Source: Actinobacillus suis ATCC 33415 (GTDB taxonomy: Bacteria; Pseudomonadota; Gammaproteobacteria; Enterobacterales; Pasteurellaceae). From it: a stretch of DNA of 64,000 nucleotides. Position 1 is the first letter of the stretch. Each line of letters opens with the position of its first letter. The DNA lies in NCBI RefSeq assembly GCF_000739435.1, contig NZ_CP009159.1, positions 744,001 through 808,000 on the forward strand. The letters run 5' to 3'. A model generated the notes under the pieces. That model saw only the letters and a program-made list of their open reading frames with translations, was not told the origin of the DNA and ran no database searches. Shown in pieces: positions 50,062 to 57,446 of this stretch. The position numbers and the translations under genes are program-made.

Positions 50062-50070
50062 CGTCCCTAC
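50062..50070. repeat. REP half-element
   Basis: CGTCCCTAC lacks a partner arm and is preceded by GATTGTGTTTT. It probably is the remnant of a sixth REP. Confidence 0.5.
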
Positions 50071-50072
50071 GT

Positions 50073-51722
50073 TTAAAACCCCAACGTTTTTAAATTCGCT
50101 CGGATTTTTGCCTCTAATTCCGCCCCTTGTTTGAATTGTTGGTCTAAAAGTGCGGTCAGATTTTGTATTTTTTCTGCAAATGGAATGCCGTCATCTTCCA
50201 CTTCAGCTGTGCCAACATATCGCCCCGGGGTTAACACAAAATCGTGGCTTTCGATCTCGGCAAGAGTGGCGGATTTGCAGAACGCAGGCACATCTTGGTA
50301 GCCTTCGCCTTTTTGCCATTGGTGGTAGGTTTCCGCCACGCTGGCGATGTCTTTTGGCGTGAAATCACGCATTACACGGGTTTTCATATAACCAAGTTGG
50401 CGAGCGTCAATAAACAGCACTTCGCCCTTTCGTGGTTTGGCTTTGTTCAACACCCAAATGCAAGCGGGGATTTGTGTATTGGTAAATAATTGGCTTGGCA
50501 AGGCAATCATCGCCTCCACTAAATCGGCTCGCACGATGTTACGGCGGATTTCGCCCTCGTTGTTGGTGTTGCTCGACATTGAGCCGTTAGCAAGCAATAA
50601 CGCCATTTTGCCCTTTTCGGAAAGGTGGTAAATCATATGTTGTAACCACGCAAAGTTGGCGTTGCTAGACGGTGGCGTGCCGAACTTCCAGCGTGGGTCA
50701 TTAGCAAGGCTTTGGTTCCACCATTCGTTCATATTGAACGGCGGGTTCGCCATCACAAAATCCATTCGTTTATCAAGGTGTTGCGGATTGCTGAAGGTGT
50801 CGGCATTACCCTTACCAAAATCAAACGACAAGCCATGAATCGCCATATTCATTGCCGCCAGTTTCCACGTGGTAGGGTTAAATTCCTGCCCATAAATCGA
50901 CACACGGTTTGGATTGCCCTGATGCTCACGGATAAAGCGTTCGGTTTGCACGAAGAATCCGCCCGATCCCATTGCAGGGTCGTAAATTCGCCCCTCATAG
51001 GGTTCGAGCATTTCGATAATCAGGGTAACAATGGATTTTGGCGTGAAATACTGCCCGCCTTTTTTGCCTTCGGCGAGAGCAAATTGCCCGAGAAAATACT
51101 CATAAACGTGTCCTAAAATATCTTTTGCTGCCAAAGAAACAGGCTTGCCGTTAAGCGTTGGGCGAGTGAAATTGGTGTCAGAAAATAGTTCCACCAAACC
51201 GATTAAAATGCTTTCATCCACGTTGTAGCTAGAAATACGTTGGATCACGCCTTTCAATTTTGGGTTGTCTTTTTCGATAGCGTCAAAGGCTTCATCAATC
51301 AAATTTGCCACGCCTTTAAAGGTTTTATCGCCGAAAATAGTGTCGCCTAAATTGCTTCTCACCACCGCTTTGATTTCGTCCCAACGGGCGGTTTGTGGCA
51401 CCCAAAAAACGTTATCCTGAGTGTAATAATCTCGTTCTTCGAGTTCAGATTCGATTTCTTCTTGGGTTGCGTCTGGCAAATAGTAGTCAGAATTTGGATC
51501 TTGGAATTGTGCAGAAAGGCGTTCACGCTGTGCGGTGAAACTATCAGAAACGTATTTGAGGAAAATTAAACCAAGCACAATATGCTTGTAGTTGGCGGCG
51601 TCTAATTGCTGGCGGAGTTTGTCGGCAGCTTTCAAAAGGCGATCATCAAGATCGTTAAGAAAGGATTGTTGAGCGATTGAATTTTCAGCAGTTGTTGGTT
51701 GTTGGTTGTTGGTTGTTGGCAT
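50073..51722 (-). CDS. hsdM: Type I DNA methyltransferase (M subunit), phase-variable start
   Basis: A 549-residue N6-adenine methyltransferase subunit. The N-terminal helical domain (DDRLLKAADKLRQQLDAANY) binds hsdS. The AdoMet motif DPAMGSGGFFV is near residue 248, and the catalytic NPPF motif (MANPPFNMNEW) near 330. Four copies of the heptamer CCAACAA follow the ATG directly and encode PTTNNQQPTT. The frame is open with four copies, and gain or loss of one unit leads to an early stop. The ribosome site AGGAA lies in the arm of a possible hairpin upstream. It heads the hsdM-hsdS-abi transcript. Confidence 0.96.
   Translation of the reverse strand: MPTTNNQQPTTAENSIAQQSFLNDLDDRLLKAADKLRQQLDAANYKHIVLGLIFLKYVSDSFTAQRERLSAQFQDPNSDYYLPDATQEEIESELEERDYYTQDNVFWVPQTARWDEIKAVVRSNLGDTIFGDKTFKGVANLIDEAFDAIEKDNPKLKGVIQRISSYNVDESILIGLVELFSDTNFTRPTLNGKPVSLAAKDILGHVYEYFLGQFALAEGKKGGQYFTPKSIVTLIIEMLEPYEGRIYDPAMGSGGFFVQTERFIREHQGNPNRVSIYGQEFNPTTWKLAAMNMAIHGLSFDFGKGNADTFSNPQHLDKRMDFVMANPPFNMNEWWNQSLANDPRWKFGTPPSSNANFAWLQHMIYHLSEKGKMALLLANGSMSSNTNNEGEIRRNIVRADLVEAMIALPSQLFTNTQIPACIWVLNKAKPRKGEVLFIDARQLGYMKTRVMRDFTPKDIASVAETYHQWQKGEGYQDVPAFCKSATLAEIESHDFVLTPGRYVGTAEVEDDGIPFAEKIQNLTALLDQQFKQGAELEAKIRANLKTLGF
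51692..51719 (-). repeat. Heptanucleotide tandem repeat (CCAACAA)x4 inside hsdM
   Basis: Four perfect, contiguous copies start right after the ATG of hsdM. Seven is not a multiple of three, so slipped-strand changes shift the frame. With three copies the frame meets TGA after about 27 codons; with five it meets TGA at about codon 14. Four copies is the only nearby number that keeps hsdM open. Confidence 0.95.
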
Positions 51723-51731
51723 TATGATAAA

Positions 51732-51765
51732 TTCCTACATTAGAAAAACAATACTGATGTAGGAA
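51732..51765 (-). promoter_or_regulatory. Inverted repeat covering the hsdM ribosome site
   Basis: TTCCTACAT and ATGTAGGAA form 9-bp arms with a 16-base loop, with more pairing (AAA/TTT) beyond one mismatch. The downstream arm contains the AGGAA ribosome site of hsdM, so folding could hide it. It could equally be a protein operator. Confidence 0.5.
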
Positions 51766-51802
51766 ATTTTATATAAATTTTAGTAAATGTTAAAGTAACA
51801 TA

Positions 51803-51837
51803 AATAGACATCAGTAAAAAAATCACTGATGTCTATT
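51803..51837. terminator. Perfect inverted repeat between folC and hsdM
   Basis: AATAGACATCAGT and ACTGATGTCTATT form a perfect 13-bp stem with loop AAAAAAATC, 4 bases after the folC stop. It may be the folC terminator, though the trailing T-tract is poor, or an operator for the divergent region of hsdM. Confidence 0.6.
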
Positions 51838-51841
51838 CATT

Positions 51842-53143
51842 TTATTCCCCAATCCAAACTAAAAAATCGCTCACGGTGTGGAATGAGCCGAAAATCAGGA
51901 TAATATCGGTTTTGCTCGCTTTGGCGAATAATGATTCAGCTGCTTCGGGAACGGTTTGGTAATAACAAGCGGTCGAATTTGGTAAAACTTTTGCCAGTTT
52001 TTGATAGACCGCTTCACCTGACTGTCCTCGATATCCGGCTAAACCGGCACAATGCCATTCATCAATAACATTTGCCAATGGCTCTACGATGCCGCTTAAG
52101 TCTTTATCAACTAATGCACTAAATACGGCAAAAATCTTTTGGTTCGGCTGTTTTAGTGAATTTAATCGTCCTGCCAAATATTTTGCTGCATGCGGATTGT
52201 GTCCGACATCAATGATCACTTGAGCAAGCGGTCGTTTTGCTGAAAAGTTTGCAAAATCTTGTTCGTTTAGCGTTTGGAAACGAGCGGTCATTTGCGCTTC
52301 TTGTAATGCGGCTCTAACCACTTGTTCATTGATTTCAAATGGAAGTTGAGCCAAAGCGGCTAAAGCGGTACCGGCATTCGGAATCGGAATTTGTGGCATC
52401 GGTAAATCTTGCCAATCAATAAATTCTGATTGCCAGTGGAAGCGGTCATTTTCTATGGAAAATTTCCAATTCACATTACGTCTTATTACTTGGCAATTAA
52501 GTGCTTTCGCTTGCTGTAAGATACTTCTCGGGCAATCCGGTTCACCGATAATCACTGGTATATTTTCACGGAAAATGCCTGCTTTCTCTCGCCCAATATC
52601 TTCTCGGTTATCGCCGAGAAAATCCACGTGGTCGATGTCGATTGAGGTAATTATCGCTAAATGCGGATCAACAATATTGGTTGCATCTAAACGCCCGCCA
52701 AGTCCAACTTCTAAAATCACAATATCCAAATTTGCTTCTTTACAAAGCTGCAATGCCGAAAGTGTACTAAACTCAAAATAGGTTAAAGAAGCGGTCTTTT
52801 TTTGTTGGATTTTTGCAAATGACTGCACATGGGCTTCATCATTGAGTAATTCGCCTTGAATTCTCACTCGTTCGTTATAACGAATCAAATGCGGTGATGA
52901 ATAAACACCGACACGATAGCCGGCTTTAAGTAAAGCCACTTCCAATAAACGGCAAGTTGAACCTTTACCATTAGTGCCGGCAACGGTAATGACATAAGGT
53001 GCCGGCTGAAGTAATTCGAGCGCTTCCGCTACGCTTTTAATACGTTCTAAGCCCATATCAATTGGCTTAAAATGTGATTTTTCTAAATAGTCGAGCCACG
53101 TAGAGAGACTGTCGTTAATACTTGGAGCTGTTAAAGTACTCAT
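51842..53143 (-). CDS. folC: Bifunctional folylpolyglutamate synthase / dihydrofolate synthase
   Basis: A 433-residue Mur-ligase-type enzyme (E. coli FolC 422). The P-loop ITVAGTNGKGSTCRLLE is near residue 56, the Mur-ligase VGLGGRLDATNIVDP near 145 and DIGHNPHAAKY-like IDVGHNPHAAKYLAGR near 316. It adds glutamate to dihydropteroate and to folates. The start was set at the ATG with GGAGAAG upstream; homology does not extend into the longer frame. It follows accD with a terminator-like hairpin between. Confidence 0.96.
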   Translation of the reverse strand: MSTLTAPSINDSLSTWLDYLEKSHFKPIDMGLERIKSVAEALELLQPAPYVITVAGTNGKGSTCRLLEVALLKAGYRVGVYSSPHLIRYNERVRIQGELLNDEAHVQSFAKIQQKKTASLTYFEFSTLSALQLCKEANLDIVILEVGLGGRLDATNIVDPHLAIITSIDIDHVDFLGDNREDIGREKAGIFRENIPVIIGEPDCPRSILQQAKALNCQVIRRNVNWKFSIENDRFHWQSEFIDWQDLPMPQIPIPNAGTALAALAQLPFEINEQVVRAALQEAQMTARFQTLNEQDFANFSAKRPLAQVIIDVGHNPHAAKYLAGRLNSLKQPNQKIFAVFSALVDKDLSGIVEPLANVIDEWHCAGLAGYRGQSGEAVYQKLAKVLPNSTACYYQTVPEAAESLFAKASKTDIILIFGSFHTVSDFLVWIGE

Positions 53144-53153
53144 TATTGCTTCT

Positions 53154-53183
53154 CCAAAAAGAAAGCCACGTATAACGTGGCTT
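53154..53183 (-). terminator. Terminator between accD and folC
   Basis: On the minus strand AAGCCACGT and ACGTGGCTT form a 9-bp stem followed by TTCTTTTT. The folC ribosome site lies right behind it, so it probably attenuates transcription from accD into folC. Confidence 0.75.
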
Positions 53184-53201
53184 AAGTCATGCTTAATAAA
53201 A

Positions 53202-54095
53202 TTAGGCTTCTTCAACAATTAATTCTGCTGTTTTAAAAGGCGTTGGTTTATTGGTCATTTTGGCACATAAACGAGCAAGCGTATCACGCATATCTTTACG
53301 TTGCACAATCATATCAATTGCGCCGTGTTCTAATAAGAACTCCGCACGTTGGAAACCTTCCGGCAATTTTTCACGTACAGTTTGTTCGATAACACGTGGA
53401 CCGGCAAAACCGATTAATGCTTTAGGTTCTGCGATATTGATATCACCTAACATTGCTAAACTTGCTGAAACACCGCCTAGTGTCGGATCCGTTAAAACAG
53501 AAATAAACGGTACACCTTTTTCACGTATTTTCGCTAAGATCGCACTGGTTTTCGCCATCTGCATTAAAGAGAACAATGCTTCTTGCATACGAGCACCGCC
53601 AGATGCAGAGAAACAGATAAACGGAATATTTTCCGCTAATGCACGCTCCGCCGCACGTACGAATTTTGCGCCGACAACCGAGCCCATTGAGCCGCCCATA
53701 AATTCAAAGTTAAATGACGCAACCACAACCGGCATATTATGCAATGTACCGTACATTGTAATAAAAGAGTCTTTCTCACCGGTTTGTTTTTGTGCTGCGG
53801 TTAAACGATCTTTATATTTTTTCAAATCTTTAAATTTTAAGATATCTTGCGGTTCTAGCTCGGCTGCAATTTCTTGTGCGCTATCTTGGTCTAATAACGA
53901 TAATAAACGAGTACGTGCATCAAAACGCATATGGTGGTTACACTTCGGGCAAACGTGCATATTACGTTTAAGTTCTTCGCTGTATAGAACCTGTTCACAG
54001 CTTGTACATTTTGTCCAAACGCCTTCAGGCACTTTAGATTTGCTACTGCTTGATGATGAAGAGGTTCTTCCTAAAATTCTTTCAATCCAGCTCAT
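53202..54095 (-). CDS. accD: Acetyl-CoA carboxylase carboxyltransferase beta subunit
   Basis: A 297-residue subunit of the carboxyltransferase (with AccA) in fatty-acid synthesis. The N-terminal zinc ribbon has CTSCEQ and CPKCNH with 16 residues between the Cys pairs (residues about 27-50). The crotonase-like core includes [20 protein letters not shown] near 133 and [20 protein letters not shown] near 163. The zinc ribbon of E. coli AccD also binds its own mRNA. An inverted repeat in the leader at 54131-54170 is a candidate control element. Confidence 0.97.
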   Translation of the reverse strand: MSWIERILGRTSSSSSSSKSKVPEGVWTKCTSCEQVLYSEELKRNMHVCPKCNHHMRFDARTRLLSLLDQDSAQEIAAELEPQDILKFKDLKKYKDRLTAAQKQTGEKDSFITMYGTLHNMPVVVASFNFEFMGGSMGSVVGAKFVRAAERALAENIPFICFSASGGARMQEALFSLMQMAKTSAILAKIREKGVPFISVLTDPTLGGVSASLAMLGDINIAEPKALIGFAGPRVIEQTVREKLPEGFQRAEFLLEHGAIDMIVQRKDMRDTLARLCAKMTNKPTPFKTAELIVEEA

Positions 54096-54130
54096 TTTTT
54101 AACCTTGTTATTTTGACAAAAAATTATCGG

Positions 54131-54170
54131 TATTAAAGCATAATTTCAGTCTTTTGGATATGCTTTAATA
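54131..54170. promoter_or_regulatory. Inverted repeat in the accD upstream region
   Basis: TATTAAAGCATA and TATGCTTTAATA form perfect 12-base arms around a 16-base spacer, between the small ORF at 54199 and accD. It could be an operator or mRNA hairpin; no T-tract follows. Confidence 0.5.
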
Positions 54171-54198
54171 ATACAATCTGCTCTGATCAGCTGAAATA

Positions 54199-54300
54199 TC
54201 AGCTATATGTATAAGTACGATAAAGAAAAGCTCCAATTAAGATACATAGCATTACTACAATTTGGATAAGTCTTTTCTTGGTGAGTTTTTCCGCTGCCAT
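54199..54300 (-). CDS. Small single-pass membrane protein, 33 residues
   Basis: The open frame starts at an ATG preceded by AAGGAG at ideal distance. It reads MAAEKLTKKRLIQ, then the hydrophobic segment IVVMLCILIGAFLY and the tail RTYTYS. That is a basic N-terminus, one membrane helix and a short polar tail, with the N-terminus inside by the positive-inside rule. The stop is followed by a small hairpin (AGCTGATATTTCAGCT). It lies 103 bases upstream of accD on the same strand. I do not recognise a family. The strong ribosome site and membrane pattern make a real gene likely. Confidence 0.65.
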   Translation of the reverse strand: MAAEKLTKKRLIQIVVMLCILIGAFLYRTYTYS

Positions 54301-54434
54301 ACGCTCTCCTTAACTAATCATTAACATAATGCCATAAAATTGGTCGGGGTTGTGAGTATTTTATGATTTTTAGTTGAATCTCAGGGAGATAAAGTGCCAA
54401 AATAGCTTAATGTTTTGACATTGGAGAGGTAAAA

Positions 54435-55217
54435 ATGACTAAAATTGACCAATTTCTTGATGTTGTAGCTCAACTTCGCGATCCTCGAACAGGATGTCCT
54501 TGGGATATTAAACAGGATTTTGACTCGATGCTGCCTTGTTTGTTAGAAGAAACTTATGAAGTTGCCGAAGCAATTCATACGAAAGACCGCTCTGCTCTTC
54601 GCGAAGAATTAGGCGATTTATTACTACAGGTTGTATTTCTTAGTCAGTTGGCTAAGGAGGAAGGAACTTTTACTTTTTACGATGTACTAAACGATATTCA
54701 TGAAAAATTGATTTATAGGCATCCTCACGTTTTTGGTGATAGCTCAGCCGAGAATAGTGAAGAAGCATTAAGAAATTGGGAAGAACGTAAAGCAGCGGAA
54801 GCCAAACGCCAACAACATGAATCAATTTTAGATGATGTTCCTTTTGCTTTGCCGGCGCTAACCCGAGCGAATAAACTTCAAAAACGTTGCGCAAAAGTCG
54901 GTTTTGATTGGACCGACCCTCAAGATGTGCTCGCAAAAGTAGAAGAAGAGTTGCAAGAAGTCAAAGATGAAATTGCTCAATATCCTCAAAGTGCAGGAAA
55001 ACTAGAGGAAGAACTAGGGGATTTTCTCTTTGCAACGGTAAATTTATGCCGCCATTATCATATCGATGCTGAATCTTGTTTGCGCACGGCAAACGTCAAA
55101 TTTGAAAGTCGATTTAAAAAAGTAGAAAAGCTTGTTAAGCAACGAGGCAAAACTGTGGCAAAATGCTCTTTATCTGAGCTAGATTCAATTTGGGAACAAA
55201 TAAAATCTCAGGAATAA
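54435..55217 (+). CDS. mazG: Nucleoside triphosphate pyrophosphohydrolase MazG
   Basis: A 260-residue protein (E. coli MazG 263) with two tandem MazG domains. The first carries the metal-binding ExxE and ExxD pattern in CLLEETYEVAEAIHTKD and LREELGDLLLQVVF near residues 36-70. The second has KVEEELQEVKDEI and LEEELGDFLFATVN near 177-205. It hydrolyses noncanonical or excess NTPs to NMP and limits ppGpp effects. Unlike E. coli there is no mazEF toxin pair upstream. The ribosome site is GGAGAGG. Confidence 0.95.
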   Translation: MTKIDQFLDVVAQLRDPRTGCPWDIKQDFDSMLPCLLEETYEVAEAIHTKDRSALREELGDLLLQVVFLSQLAKEEGTFTFYDVLNDIHEKLIYRHPHVFGDSSAENSEEALRNWEERKAAEAKRQQHESILDDVPFALPALTRANKLQKRCAKVGFDWTDPQDVLAKVEEELQEVKDEIAQYPQSAGKLEEELGDFLFATVNLCRHYHIDAESCLRTANVKFESRFKKVEKLVKQRGKTVAKCSLSELDSIWEQIKSQE

Positions 55218-55306
55218 TTGACAAACTTTGATAAAGCTGTAAATTGTAGCTGTTATGTCAAGTAATTACAGCAATAAATATAATTGAATAAAAATAGGAA
55301 TTAGTT

Positions 55307-56035
55307 ATGCCTAGAATTTTACTAGTTGATGATGATGTTGAATTGACTGAACTTTTAGCAGAGTTACTTTCACTAGAAGGTTTTGATATTCACTGTGTAC
55401 ACAATGGTCAAGATGCTCTCACTGAATTAGAATTACAAGCTTATGATCTTATTTTATTAGATGTAATGATGCCTGTATTAAATGGTATTGAGACCTTGAA
55501 ACAATTACGTCAGAAATACTCTACTCCGGTATTGATGCTAAGTGCACGTGATGATGAAATCGACCGTGTTTTAGGTTTAGAGCTTGGTGCAGACGACTAT
55601 TTACCAAAACCGTTTAATGATCGTGAGCTTGTTGCACGTATCAAAGCGATTTTACGTCGTACCGTCTCAACAAGTTTAAATAGTGCAGATGTGATTACTT
55701 CGGCAAATCAATCACTGGAAGAAAACAGCAAACAACTTTCTTTTGGTGGTGTGGAATTACATCCAGGACGTCAACAAGCTATTTTTGAAGGTCGTGATTT
55801 AGATTTAACCGGTACAGAATTCGCATTATTACAAATGTTAATGCGTAACCCAGGACAAATTCTTTCTCGTGAACTACTTAGCCTTGAAATTTTAGGTAAG
55901 CGTTTAACACCTTACGATCGTGCAATTGATATGCACATTTCAAATCTCCGTAAAAAATTACCGGAACGTAATGATAACCTACCATGGTTTAAAACCTTAC
56001 GTGGACGCGGTTATTTACTCGTGACGGAAAAATAA
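55307..56035 (+). CDS. cpxR: Envelope-stress response regulator CpxR
   Basis: A 242-residue OmpR-family regulator (E. coli CpxR 232). The receiver domain has the acidic pair VDDDVEL at residues 6-12, the phosphorylated Asp in LILLDVMMPVLNGIET near 51, and the Lys in LPKPFNDREL near 104. After a linker longer than in E. coli (residues about 121-145), the winged-helix domain ends FKTLRGRGYLLVTEK. It is followed by an intrinsic terminator and then cpxA. Confidence 0.96.
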   Translation: MPRILLVDDDVELTELLAELLSLEGFDIHCVHNGQDALTELELQAYDLILLDVMMPVLNGIETLKQLRQKYSTPVLMLSARDDEIDRVLGLELGADDYLPKPFNDRELVARIKAILRRTVSTSLNSADVITSANQSLEENSKQLSFGGVELHPGRQQAIFEGRDLDLTGTEFALLQMLMRNPGQILSRELLSLEILGKRLTPYDRAIDMHISNLRKKLPERNDNLPWFKTLRGRGYLLVTEK

Positions 56036-56057
56036 TTATCTTGTTTGATATAAAAAC

Positions 56058-56085
56058 AATCCCTCGTTTTTCGAGGGATTTTTTC
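56058..56085 (+). terminator. Terminator between cpxR and cpxA
   Basis: AATCCCTCG and CGAGGGATT form a 9-bp stem with a 5-base loop, followed by TTTTC. Its place inside a two-component operon would lower cpxA expression relative to cpxR. Confidence 0.85.
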
Positions 56086-56109
56086 TATATTGATTGATAG
56101 GTACTTTTA

Positions 56110-57336
56110 ATGCTTAAATTTATTTCTCATTTTCTTAGCAAAGCTATGTCGGTAAGAAATTATCTTGCCTATCAGCTTTTTGCCTATTTTGGTCTTACTT
56201 TTGCTACATTGCTGGCCATTACCCTTGCATTACCTAATTTTGATGCCCGCTCTTTTTCTCCTATTGAAACAGAAGAACGCTTTTTCTTTGAACAAGAAAC
56301 TAAAAATACCGAATTGCAATATAACTTGGATGAAATTTTTGAACGTAAGCTTTTTGTTTCAACTGCTAATGGTTTTGATGTGATTCTTTTGGATCGCAAA
56401 TCCGGTATTTTTGTAGGGGCAGATCCGAATAAAGTCACTTCATTCCAAGTATTCTTATATCGAGCCGAAAACATCACTGAACCGTTACAACGTCGCTTTG
56501 GAAATCTAGAAATTTATGGCCCATTTTTAGTCAAAACGAATAAGCGCGAATACTATCAATATTTTGCTAAAATGGTTGACCCTCAAGAAGAATTTTTTAA
56601 CCAAATCTTTGACTCGCCTTGGCTGATGTTATTGATTGTATTAGGCGTTAGTGTACCGATTTTATTATGGTTATCATGGAAAATCGCTCGCCCGGTAAAA
56701 GCATTACGACTTTCAGCCAATGCTGTAGCAACTGGTAATTTTTCAATTAATCCGGCATTGGAGACTGAAGGCATCAATGAATTGCGAGAAGTAGGCAAAA
56801 GCTTTAACCAGATGATCACTTCATTACAAGATTTGACGTTGCATCAACAGCGTTTGCTTTCGGATATTTCGCATGAATTAAAAACACCGTTGGCTCGTTT
56901 ACATCTAGCCACCGCATTAATTCGTCGTCGTAATGGCGAATCAATTGATTTATTTATTAGCCAACGTGTTGCTAATCCTGAACGTTTTTATATTAACGGT
57001 AATCAAAATATTTTGGCTAGTGCATTGGAGAATGTGATTCGTAATGCGCAAAAATATGCGAATAAAAGTATTAAAGTATTGATGTATATTGATAATACTG
57101 AATTAGTTATCTCTATTGATGATGATGGTGAAGGAGTACCGGAAAGTGAATATAAACAAATATTCCGCCCTTTCTATCGCGTAGATGAGGCTCGAGCCAG
57201 ACAAACCGGAGGAACCGGCTTAGGCCTTGCTATTGTGGCGAATGCAATGCAACAGCATAAAGGTTCTGTTGAGGCAATGAAAAGCACATTGGGCGGTCTA
57301 CGAGTAGAAATTCGTTTACCGCTTTGGATTGAATAA
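56110..57336 (+). CDS. cpxA: Sensor kinase CpxA with internal deletion
   Basis: A 408-residue membrane kinase (E. coli CpxA 457). One membrane helix lies near residues 22-40 and a second near 170-190, enclosing the periplasmic sensor, and HAMP follows. The phosphorylated His is in DISHELKTPLARL at about residue 255. After RRRNGES (residue about 278) only some 17 residues separate it from the N-box-like NGNQNILASALENVIRNAQK, where E. coli has about 72. The second DHp helix (with the MINDLL region) and the start of the ATP-binding domain are absent without a frame break. Motifs DDDGEGVP and TGGTGLGLAIV remain. Kinase activity is doubtful. Confidence 0.9.
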   Translation: MLKFISHFLSKAMSVRNYLAYQLFAYFGLTFATLLAITLALPNFDARSFSPIETEERFFFEQETKNTELQYNLDEIFERKLFVSTANGFDVILLDRKSGIFVGADPNKVTSFQVFLYRAENITEPLQRRFGNLEIYGPFLVKTNKREYYQYFAKMVDPQEEFFNQIFDSPWLMLLIVLGVSVPILLWLSWKIARPVKALRLSANAVATGNFSINPALETEGINELREVGKSFNQMITSLQDLTLHQQRLLSDISHELKTPLARLHLATALIRRRNGESIDLFISQRVANPERFYINGNQNILASALENVIRNAQKYANKSIKVLMYIDNTELVISIDDDGEGVPESEYKQIFRPFYRVDEARARQTGGTGLGLAIVANAMQQHKGSVEAMKSTLGGLRVEIRLPLWIE

Positions 57337-57349
57337 CCTCTCTGAATAC

Positions 57350-57392
57350 AAGCGGTCGTTTTTTGCAAAAACTTTGCAAAGTTCAACCGCTT
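57350..57392 (+). terminator. Uptake-signal hairpin after cpxA
   Basis: AAGCGGTCG... and ...CAACCGCTT are inverted uptake-signal cores with TTTGCAAA inside, 14 bases after the cpxA stop. The stem is short and no strong T-tract follows. Confidence 0.5.
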
Positions 57393-57446
57393 TCATTTGT
57401 ATAAACATTGTGAGTTTTACCGCTTATACTCGGAATATTAGGAATA

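Noticed and set aside
50712..51116. 134-codon open frame antisense to hsdM
   Set aside because: It is a reverse-frame shadow of conserved methyltransferase codons with no start signals.
53251..54102. 283-codon open frame on the plus strand, antisense to accD
   Set aside because: It lies wholly on the complement of accD, has no ribosome site or domain, and its amino-acid pattern is that of an antisense shadow of a conserved gene.
55220..55306. CpxR autoregulatory box before cpxR
   Set aside because: One GTAAA occurs, but no second GTAAA at the needed 5-base distance was found.
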